Assembly: GCA_003248935.1 (NCBI GenBank)
Contig: QFQF01000006.1
Span: 1 to 64,000, forward strand
Reading direction: 5' to 3'
Source: Sphingobium sp.
Lineage (GTDB): Bacteria; Pseudomonadota; Alphaproteobacteria; Sphingomonadales; Sphingomonadaceae
Length of the DNA: 64,000 bases
Shown here: positions 53,956-61,579 of the stretch, piece by piece
Position numbering within the stretch: the stretch's first letter is position 1
Layout: the number at the start of each line of letters is the position of its first letter
Notes under the pieces: model-generated
Database searches by the model: none
What the model saw: only the letters and a program-made list of their open reading frames with translations
Told to the model about the DNA's origin: nothing
Made by a program: the position numbers and the translations under genes

Positions 53956-56946
53956 ATGTCCATGTTCAAAGGACGTACTTCGAAGACCGCCGCGTCGCTG
54001 TTCGCGATCGCACTCTCCACCGGACTTGCGCATGCGCAGCAGGCATCGGATGCGCCGCTGGGGATCGTACCGGAATCCAACGCGGCAGCCGCCGCCGACG
54101 AAGGCGAGGCCATCGTCGTAACCGGTTCGCGCATCAAGCGGCCCGATCTCGATTCGCCCAATCCCGTTCTGACCCTGAGCGCCCAGACCATCCAGCAGTC
54201 GGGCACCACCAATATCACCGACTTCCTGACCGGTTATCCGTCGCTGGTGGGCTCCTCGACCTCAAGCTTCAATTCGGGTGACAATGCCGGGATCGGTGCG
54301 ACGGGTCTGAACCTGTTGAACCTGCGCAACCTTGGCGAGGACCGGACGCTCGTCCTGATCGACGGACGCCGCGGCGTCGGCGGCTTTGCCGGCACGGCGG
54401 CTGTCGACATCAACACCATTCCCCAGGACCTGATCCAGCGGGTCGATGTGCTCACCGGCGGTTCGTCCGCCATCTACGGCGCAGACGCCGTCACCGGCGT
54501 CGTGAACTTCGTCATGAAGCAGGATTTCGAGGGGATTTCCGGCCGCGCGCAGGCGGGTACGTCGACGCACGGCGACGCCGGGCAGCGGTTGCTCGCGATC
54601 ACCGTCGGCAAGAATTTTGCTGACGGTCGCGGCAACATCGCCTTCGCCTATGAATATGGCGCGGAGGACCGGCTGCAGAACAAGGATCGCAAGCGCTATC
54701 GCGGCGCGAACCGGGTCGGTTTCTATCTGAACCCGAACGATCCCGAGAACGTTGATCCGTCCTATGACGGCGGCGCGTCCAACGGCATTCCGGACTATGT
54801 TCCGCTGAACGACATCCGTTACTTCGATACCGCGCGTGAAGGCGGCATCGACACGGATTTTGACGGCTTCCCGAACTATATCGTCAAGAACGGTCAGGTC
54901 GTCGATTTTGATCCGGGCTCCTATGTCCCGAACTTCTATCAGCAGGGCGGCAACGCCACCAGCGTCGCCGACTATGGCAACGACCTGCTGCCGCGCATCC
55001 GCCGGAACGTGTTCAATGCGCTCGGCCACTTCGACGTGTCCGATGCGCTGACCATCTTCGCGGAAGGCAAATATGCGCGTAACCGCGCCTATTCGCTGGG
55101 CCAGCCGACGTTCGATTATTATATCCCGATTGCGCCGGACAACGCCTATATTCCTGCTGCGCTTCAGGATGAGATCAACGCGGCCGGCGGCGCGCTCATC
55201 AATCGCGATAACTTCGATTTCGGGCAGCGGGGCGAGGATATCCTGCGTGAGACCTATCGTGGCGTCATCGGTGCGCGGGGCGATCTGAGCGATCACCTGA
55301 ACTACGAAGTCTCGTATGTGTACGGTCGTACCAAGGTCCGCAACCGTTACATCAACAACCGCATCGAGGATCGGTTCGCAGCGGCCGTGGATGCTGTCGA
55401 TGACGGCAACGGCAACATCGTATGCCGCATTTCCACCGATCCGACGGCGGGAACGGCGATCTCGTTCAGCCCGTCCGAGTGCGTGCCCATCAACCTGTTC
55501 GGCGAGGGCGCGCCGAGTGCGGCTGCGCTGAACTTCATCACCGCCGACACGATCGATCGCTCGACCCTGACGCAGCATGTGGTGTCGGGCAGCATTTCCG
55601 GCGATACCGGCGCGTTCTTCAACCTGCCTGGCGGGGCGGTCGGCTTTGCGGTCGGCGCCGAATATCGCAAGGAAAAGAGCCATTTCGTTCCCGACGCGCT
55701 GGCCGCACAGGGCCTGACTTTCGGCAATGCGCTGGCGGAGGACTCCGGTTCGTTCGACGTCAAGGAAGCGTTCGGCGAAATCCGCCTGCCGCTGCTGAAG
55801 AACGTGCCGTTCGCCCACCGGCTGGAGGCAGGCGCCGCAGTGCGTTTCTCCGACTATTCCTCGGTCGGACACACCACGACGTGGAAGGTCGACGGAAGCT
55901 GGGCGCCGGTTTCGGATATTACCTTCAACGGTACATATTCGAAGGCGGTTCGTGCGCCCAACATCGGCGAACTCTATGCCGGGCTGTCGCAGACGTTCCA
56001 GTTCATCACCGACCCCTGTAACGCGAACGAAATCCAGAACGGAACGCAATACCGTGCCGCCAACTGCGCCGCGCTGCTGTCGTCCCTGGGGGTTGCCGAT
56101 CCGTCGACCTATCGCGACACGCGTTCGACCAACCTGTCGGGCTTTGCCGGTGGCAATCCGGACCTGAAGCCTGAAACCGCCAAGACATGGACGGCGGGTG
56201 TGGTGCTTCAGCCCCGCTTCGTGCCGGGTCTGACCGTGCGTGCCGACTGGTACGACATTCGCCTGAAGCAGGCGATCAACACGGTCGCGCCGGAGGAACT
56301 GGCGGAACTGTGCGTGGATCAGCCGACGCTCGACAACGTGTTCTGCTCCAGCATCACCCGTCAGGTGGGACCGGGGGATGATGCGGATGCGGGTAACATC
56401 GTCAGCTTCGTAGTGAGCGGCCAGAACGTCGCGCAGTTCCGTACGTCGGGCCTCGATCTCAACGTGACGTACCGGCTCGAAACCGACAGCTTCGGCACGT
56501 TCACAGCCAACGTCATGTCGAACTATCTCGACAAGCTGGAGTTCATCGGCGTGCCGGGCGGCGACGTCGTTGATCAGGCCGGTACGGTCAACACCAGCCA
56601 GGATCTGACGGCGCCGAAATATCAGGTCAATCTCGACCTGACCTGGAACATCGGCAAGTTCACCCTGAACTACGGCCTGTCCTGGTTCGACAAGACGCTG
56701 CGTTTCAGCAAGCAGTCGGTGGCGTCCAATCCCGACATCGTCGACAGCAAGTACCTGTACTACAAGGAACGCTGGCAGCACGATATCTTCGCTGCCCTGG
56801 ACGTCAGCGACCGGTTCCAGTTCTATACCGGCATGAACAACGTCTTCAACCAGACGCCCAGCCTGGGTGCCACCCGCTATCCCATCAGCGCGGTCGGGCG
56901 CTATGTCTACGCCGGTGTGAAGGTGAAGACAGACAAGCTGTTCTGA
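53956..56946 (+). CDS. TonB-dependent receptor, sphingomonad-type outer membrane transporter
   Basis: A 996-residue receptor: signal peptide (through 'GLAHAQQ'), a TonB box-like 'GEAIVVTGSRIKRPD', the plug domain ('FLTGYPSLVGSST', 'VLIDGRRGVGG', 'VDVLTGGSSAIYGADAVTGVVNF') and a 22-strand barrel ending 'VKVKTDKLF' with the terminal aromatic. 'NPDLKPETAKTWTAGVVL' is a conserved barrel segment. The substrate is unknown; Fe-chelate, glycan or peptide are the usual classes, and the S9 and M16 peptidase genes are in the same chromosome area. It is complete, unlike the remnant at 15706. Confidence 0.95.
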   Translation: MSMFKGRTSKTAASLFAIALSTGLAHAQQASDAPLGIVPESNAAAAADEGEAIVVTGSRIKRPDLDSPNPVLTLSAQTIQQSGTTNITDFLTGYPSLVGSSTSSFNSGDNAGIGATGLNLLNLRNLGEDRTLVLIDGRRGVGGFAGTAAVDINTIPQDLIQRVDVLTGGSSAIYGADAVTGVVNFVMKQDFEGISGRAQAGTSTHGDAGQRLLAITVGKNFADGRGNIAFAYEYGAEDRLQNKDRKRYRGANRVGFYLNPNDPENVDPSYDGGASNGIPDYVPLNDIRYFDTAREGGIDTDFDGFPNYIVKNGQVVDFDPGSYVPNFYQQGGNATSVADYGNDLLPRIRRNVFNALGHFDVSDALTIFAEGKYARNRAYSLGQPTFDYYIPIAPDNAYIPAALQDEINAAGGALINRDNFDFGQRGEDILRETYRGVIGARGDLSDHLNYEVSYVYGRTKVRNRYINNRIEDRFAAAVDAVDDGNGNIVCRISTDPTAGTAISFSPSECVPINLFGEGAPSAAALNFITADTIDRSTLTQHVVSGSISGDTGAFFNLPGGAVGFAVGAEYRKEKSHFVPDALAAQGLTFGNALAEDSGSFDVKEAFGEIRLPLLKNVPFAHRLEAGAAVRFSDYSSVGHTTTWKVDGSWAPVSDITFNGTYSKAVRAPNIGELYAGLSQTFQFITDPCNANEIQNGTQYRAANCAALLSSLGVADPSTYRDTRSTNLSGFAGGNPDLKPETAKTWTAGVVLQPRFVPGLTVRADWYDIRLKQAINTVAPEELAELCVDQPTLDNVFCSSITRQVGPGDDADAGNIVSFVVSGQNVAQFRTSGLDLNVTYRLETDSFGTFTANVMSNYLDKLEFIGVPGGDVVDQAGTVNTSQDLTAPKYQVNLDLTWNIGKFTLNYGLSWFDKTLRFSKQSVASNPDIVDSKYLYYKERWQHDIFAALDVSDRFQFYTGMNNVFNQTPSLGATRYPISAVGRYVYAGVKVKTDKLF

Positions 56947-56968
56947 CCTTTCGTCGCAATCCACTCAG

Positions 56969-57003
56969 CGCCCGGGCCGGTATTTACTGGCCCGGGCGTT
57001 TTC
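56969..57003 (+). terminator. Rho-independent terminator of the TonB receptor gene
   Basis: CGCCCGGGCC (56969-56978) pairs with GGCCCGGGCG (56989-56998) around a 10-base loop, followed by TTTTCG. Confidence 0.9.
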
Positions 57004-57078
57004 GTTTGTGACGAGCCGCTTCACCCCGGCGGTCCTTTCGGCTAGTCCGCCTGTGATGCGCCTATCGCCGGACCTTCC

Positions 57079-59427
57079 ATGCTGACGCTGACGCCCGTTG
57101 CGATGGCGCTGATCGGGTGCGTGCTGGCGCTGTGGCTGGTCGCGGGCGTCTGGGCCGTGCACACCGGCCTTGGCATGCGGCGGCAGGGCGCGCAGGCGCG
57201 CAGCCATGCCGACCGGCTGGCGGGCCTGCTGCATTCCGCGCCCGCGATTCCCGTCCTCGTCCGTACCGACGGTCGGCTGGAGGCGCCCGACAGGTTGGGC
57301 CGCTGGCTGGGGCTCGACCACGCGCCCGCTTTCCTCTCCGAACTGACCGCGCCCGACGGCGGCCTGCTGCCCGAGGATGCCGAACTGCTGGCGAGGGATG
57401 TCGCCGCCGCGCAGCGCGCGGGAAAGAGCTTTGCCCGGCCGGTGCGTGCGCGGGATTCGGAGCGCTCGCTGCTTGTGCGCGGCGGTCCGGCGGGGCAGGG
57501 CATCGCATCGGCGGGCGCCGTCGTCCTCTGGGTGTTCGACGCGACCGAGAGCCAGTCCGAAATCCGCACCCTTCAGGAGGAGCGCGCGGACCTTGCCACG
57601 GCGCTCCAGTCGCTGTCGGGCCTGATCGAGGCGGCGCCGATGCCGATGTGGCACCGCACGCCCGACCTGCGCCTGTCGCTGGTCAACACCGCCTATGTCC
57701 GCGCCGTCGACGCCACCTCCGCGCGGCAGGTGGTCGCCGACGGCACCGAACTGGTCGAGACGGTCGACGCGCAGACCCCGGCGGAGGCGGCGGGCGCCGC
57801 CGTCACGGCGGGGGACATGGTCGCGCGGCTTGTTCCCGCTACGATCGACGGCGAGCGGCGGATGATGCGGGTGATCGACATTCCGCTGGGCGACGCAGGT
57901 GTCGCCGGATTCGCGCTCGACATGCAGGAGCTGGATCAGGCCCGGGCCGAGACCCGCCGCCTGCTGGAGGCGCAGCGCGACCTGCTCGACCGCCTGTCGG
58001 CCGGTGTCGCCCAGTTCGGCGCCGACCGTGCGCTGCGCTTCTGGAACCAGCCGTTCATCAGCCTGTTCGCGCTGGAGCCCAAGCATCTGGCCGACGCGCC
58101 GGAGTTCGAGCGGGTGCTCGACCGGATGCGCGAATCGGGCCGGGTGCCTGAAAGCCGGGATTTCTCCGCATGGCGGGCGGAGCGGCGCGACTGGTTCCTG
58201 TCGCCCGAGGCGCGCGAGGAGACCTGGCTGCTGGCGGACGGCACGCACCTGCGCGTCTTTGCCCAGCCGCTGCCGGATGGCGGCCTGCTCACGATCTTCG
58301 AGGACCGCACGGAACAGGTGCAGCTATCGAGCGCCCGCGACACGCTGCTGCGCGTGCGGACGGCGACGTTCGACAACCTGTTCGAGGCGATCGGCGTGTT
58401 TGCCTCCGACGGGCGCCTGCATCTGTGGAACAGCCGGTTCCGCCGCATCTGGGACGTGGACGAAGCGATGCTGGCCGCGCATCCGCGTGTCGATGAACTG
58501 ATGCAGAAGGTCGCGAGCCGCCTCATCAAGCCGCAGCAGGCGAGCCTGGTCCGCGAACTGGTGCGCGCGGCGACGGTGGAGCGGCGGCAGCGCGGCGGCC
58601 GCGTGACCTTCTCCGACGGGCGCATCTTCGACTTCGCCGCCATTCCCCTGCCGGATGGCAACGCGCTGTTCACGATGCTGGACGTGACCGACAGCCGCCG
58701 GGTCGAGCAGATACTGCGCGACCGGAACGAGGCGCTGGAGGAGGCTGACCGGATGAAGACCGGCTTCCTCACCACGATGAGTTACGAACTGCGCACGCCG
58801 CTGACGTCGATCACCGGCTTTGCCGAGATGATGCAGGCCGGATATGCGGGCGAACTGCCGCCCGCCGCGCGGGATTATGTCGACGCGATCATGCAGAGCA
58901 CCGCGCGCCTTCAGGTGCTGATCGACAATGTGCTCGACCTGACCCAGGGGGAGGCGGGCAGCCTGCCGCTCGACAAGCAGCCGATCGACCTTGCCGACCT
59001 TGCCCGCAGCGCGATCGCCCGCATCGCGCCGGAGGCGCAGGCCAAGCGCATCGACCTCGCCGTCGAACTGAAGCCGACGCTGGGGCGGATCAGCGGCGAC
59101 AGCCGCCGGATCGCGCAGGCGCTCGACCGGCTGCTGGAAAACGCGGTGCGCTATGCCCCGGATGCAGGCCGCGTGCTGCTGCACGGCGACGGGCGGGAGC
59201 GGACGGCGCGGCTGGTCGTATCCGACAATGGGCCGGGCATGGACGCACGGGCGCAGGCGCGCGCGTTCGACCGGTTCAGCCGGGTGGGCAAGGGCCGTTC
59301 CGGGCAGGCGCTTGGCCTCGGCCTGCCGCTCGCGCGGCAGATGGTCGAGGCGCACGGCGGCACGCTGAACCTGATATCGGAGGTCGGGCAGGGCACGGTC
59401 GTCACGATGGAACTGCCCCGTGCCTGA
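57079..59427 (+). CDS. divL: DivL-type cell-cycle histidine kinase homologue (Tyr in place of His)
   Basis: A 782-residue protein: an N-terminal membrane helix, several PAS-like domains (about 60-540), a dimerisation helix and a C-terminal HATPase with 'NAVRYAPDAG', 'DNGPGMDA' and 'GQALGLGLPLARQMVEAHGG'. The H-box reads 'TMSYELRTPL', so the phospho-acceptor position is Tyr569, not His. Caulobacter DivL has the same substitution and controls CckA through DivK. Its start overlaps nothing, and tsaE begins eight bases before its stop, as in other alphaproteobacteria (inference for synteny). Probably essential for CtrA pathway control. Confidence 0.9.
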   Translation: MLTLTPVAMALIGCVLALWLVAGVWAVHTGLGMRRQGAQARSHADRLAGLLHSAPAIPVLVRTDGRLEAPDRLGRWLGLDHAPAFLSELTAPDGGLLPEDAELLARDVAAAQRAGKSFARPVRARDSERSLLVRGGPAGQGIASAGAVVLWVFDATESQSEIRTLQEERADLATALQSLSGLIEAAPMPMWHRTPDLRLSLVNTAYVRAVDATSARQVVADGTELVETVDAQTPAEAAGAAVTAGDMVARLVPATIDGERRMMRVIDIPLGDAGVAGFALDMQELDQARAETRRLLEAQRDLLDRLSAGVAQFGADRALRFWNQPFISLFALEPKHLADAPEFERVLDRMRESGRVPESRDFSAWRAERRDWFLSPEAREETWLLADGTHLRVFAQPLPDGGLLTIFEDRTEQVQLSSARDTLLRVRTATFDNLFEAIGVFASDGRLHLWNSRFRRIWDVDEAMLAAHPRVDELMQKVASRLIKPQQASLVRELVRAATVERRQRGGRVTFSDGRIFDFAAIPLPDGNALFTMLDVTDSRRVEQILRDRNEALEEADRMKTGFLTTMSYELRTPLTSITGFAEMMQAGYAGELPPAARDYVDAIMQSTARLQVLIDNVLDLTQGEAGSLPLDKQPIDLADLARSAIARIAPEAQAKRIDLAVELKPTLGRISGDSRRIAQALDRLLENAVRYAPDAGRVLLHGDGRERTARLVVSDNGPGMDARAQARAFDRFSRVGKGRSGQALGLGLPLARQMVEAHGGTLNLISEVGQGTVVTMELPRA

Positions 59428-59875
59428 CGATGTGCCGATCGCCGACGAACAGGAGATGCGGGCGTTCGGCGCGCGTCTGGCTGCGGCATTGCGGCCCGGC
59501 GACATCGTTGGCCTGTCGGGCGGGCTTGGCGCGGGCAAGACCACGCTGGCGCGGGGCCTGCTGAGCGCCCTCGGCCTGGAGGAGGAGGCGCCCAGCCCCA
59601 GCTTCGCGATCGTCCAGCCCTATGACCCGCCGCTCGTCCGTCTGGCCGTCGCCCATGCCGACCTGTACCGGATCGAGGAGGAAGCGGAGATCGAGGAACT
59701 GGGCCTCGACGACTATCTGTTCGACGGCGTCCTGCTGGTCGAATGGCCCGAGCGCATGGGCGACCGGCTGTGGCCCGACGCGCTGCTGCTGACCATCGCG
59801 GTGGGGGAGGATGGCGCGCGGCGCTTGACAGCGCAGGTGCCGGACGCTTGGAGAAAGCGATGGCCCTTGTCATGA
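59420..59875 (+). CDS. tsaE: tRNA t6A37 biosynthesis ATPase TsaE
   Basis: A 151-residue P-loop protein: Walker A 'GGLGAGKTTLARGLL', 'PSPSFAIVQPYD' and 'HADLYRIEEEAEIEELGLDDYL'. It energises the TsaBD complex in threonylcarbamoyladenosine formation. Start is a GTG inside the end of divL (8-base overlap). Confidence 0.95.
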   Translation: MPDDVPIADEQEMRAFGARLAAALRPGDIVGLSGGLGAGKTTLARGLLSALGLEEEAPSPSFAIVQPYDPPLVRLAVAHADLYRIEEEAEIEELGLDDYLFDGVLLVEWPERMGDRLWPDALLLTIAVGEDGARRLTAQVPDAWRKRWPLS

Positions 59876-60861
59876 CTCCGCCCGCCGCCGCCCCCGCATT
59901 CCTTGCCCGCGCCGGCTGGGGCGAGGCCCGCATCCTGCCGCTGGCAGGCGACGCATCCTTCCGCCGCTATTTCCGGATCGTCGATACCGGCAGGCAGGCG
60001 GTGCTGATGGACGCGCCGCCGCCGCACGAGGATCCGCGCCCGTTCCTGGCGATCGCCGACCATCTGATCGGGCAGGGTTTCGCTGCGCCCGCGATCCTTG
60101 CCCGCGACCTCGACGAGGGGCTGGTCCTGCTTGAGGATTTCGGCGACGTGCGCGTGCGCGAATATCTGGACGACGCGCCGGAGGAGGAAAGGCTGGTCTA
60201 TGAGCGCGCGGTGGCGCTGCTCGCCGACCTCCACCGCCTGCCGCCCGCCGACGTGCCGCCCTATGACCGGGCCGTGTACCAGCGGGAGGCGGCCCTGCTC
60301 ACCGAATGGTATTGTCCGGCGGTCGGGCTGGACGTCGATGAAGCGGCCTATACCGCCGCCTGGGACGCGGTGCTGCCGATCGTCGAGAATGACGATGCGC
60401 CCAAGGTGACGGTCCTGCGCGACTATCATGCCGAGAACATCATGCTGATCCCGGACCATGCGCGTTCGCGCGGGCTGGGGCTGCTCGATTTTCAGGACGC
60501 GCTGGTCGGCCACCCGGCCTATGACCTCGTTTCGCTGCTGCAGGACGCGCGCCGCGACGTGCCGTCGGAAACGGAGACGGCGATGATAGCGTTCTACAAG
60601 CAACTGTGCCAGCCGCGCGGCGATTTCGACGCGGCCTATGCGGTGCTCGGTGCGCAGCGCAATGCGAAGATCATCGGCATCTTCACACGCCTGTGGAAGC
60701 GGGACGGCAAGCCGCGTTACCTGAGCTTCCTGCCGCGCATGTGGACCCTGCTGGAGCGCGACCTCGCCCATCCGGCGCTGGCGCCCGTCGCGCAGTGGTT
60801 CGCGGCGAACGTGCCGGCAGGCAAGCGGCACGACGCCCTGTCGGGACACGCCGCTATATGA
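59860..60861 (+). CDS. amgK: N-acetylmuramate/N-acetylglucosamine kinase (AmgK)
   Basis: A 333-residue phosphotransferase of the APH/choline kinase fold: 'ASFRRYFRI', 'VLLEDFGDVRVREYL', the catalytic 'VLRDYHAENIMLI' and 'GLLDFQDALVGHPAYDLVSLLQDARRDV'. AmgK phosphorylates MurNAc at the anomeric position in peptidoglycan recycling. The ATG at 59860 follows GGAG at six bases; ATG 59872 overlaps the tsaE stop but is too far from the site. It overlaps murU (ATGA). Confidence 0.93.
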   Translation: MALVMTPPAAAPAFLARAGWGEARILPLAGDASFRRYFRIVDTGRQAVLMDAPPPHEDPRPFLAIADHLIGQGFAAPAILARDLDEGLVLLEDFGDVRVREYLDDAPEEERLVYERAVALLADLHRLPPADVPPYDRAVYQREAALLTEWYCPAVGLDVDEAAYTAAWDAVLPIVENDDAPKVTVLRDYHAENIMLIPDHARSRGLGLLDFQDALVGHPAYDLVSLLQDARRDVPSETETAMIAFYKQLCQPRGDFDAAYAVLGAQRNAKIIGIFTRLWKRDGKPRYLSFLPRMWTLLERDLAHPALAPVAQWFAANVPAGKRHDALSGHAAI

Positions 60862-61571
60862 CGGTGAAGACGGCGATGCTGATGGCCGCGGGCCTCGGCA
60901 AGCGGATGCGGCCGCTGACCGCCACGCGCCCCAAGCCGCTGGTCAAGGTCGCCGGAAAGGCGCTGATCGACCATGCGCTCAACCGGCTGGAGGCGGGCGG
61001 TATCGAGACCGTCGTCGTCAACGTCCACTATCTGGCCGACACGGTCGAGGCGCACCTGCGCACCCGCAAGGGGCCGATGAAGATCGTGATCTCCGACGAG
61101 CGGGAGGCGTTGCTGGAAACGGGCGGCGGCCTGATCAAGGCTGCGCCGCTGCTCGGCGATGCACCGTTCCTGTGCGCCAACAGCGACAATATGTGGATCG
61201 ACGGGCCACGCGACAGCATCGCCATGCTGTCCGCACAATGGGATGACGCGCGGATGGACGCGCTGTTGCTGCTGGTACCGCATGCGCGTGCCAACTGTCA
61301 CAGCGGTCCGGGCGATTTCCACATGGACGCGACCGGACGCGTCCGGCGGCGCAAGCCCGGCCATGTCGCGCCTTTCGTCTTTACCGGCGTCCAGATCCTG
61401 TCGCCGCGCCTGCTCGTCGATCCGCCGGCGGCGGCCTTTTCCACCAACGTCTTCTGGGACCGGGCGATCGCGGCCGGTCGCTGCTATGGCGTGTCGCATC
61501 AGGGATTGTGGTTCGACGTCGGGACGCCGCAGGCGATCCCGGTGGTCGAGGACATGATCGCGCACGGCTGA
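60858..61571 (+). CDS. murU: MurNAc-1-phosphate uridylyltransferase (MurU)
   Basis: A 237-residue nucleotidyltransferase with 'MAAGLGKRMRPLTATRPKPLVKV', signature of sugar-1-P nucleotidyltransferases, and 'CANSDNMW' for the metal site. MurU makes UDP-MurNAc from MurNAc-1-P, bypassing MurA. The amgK-murU overlap supports the assignment; this pathway gives intrinsic fosfomycin tolerance in Pseudomonas and Caulobacter. Confidence 0.93.
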   Translation: MTVKTAMLMAAGLGKRMRPLTATRPKPLVKVAGKALIDHALNRLEAGGIETVVVNVHYLADTVEAHLRTRKGPMKIVISDEREALLETGGGLIKAAPLLGDAPFLCANSDNMWIDGPRDSIAMLSAQWDDARMDALLLLVPHARANCHSGPGDFHMDATGRVRRRKPGHVAPFVFTGVQILSPRLLVDPPAAAFSTNVFWDRAIAAGRCYGVSHQGLWFDVGTPQAIPVVEDMIAHG

Positions 61572-61579
61572 GCGCCACC

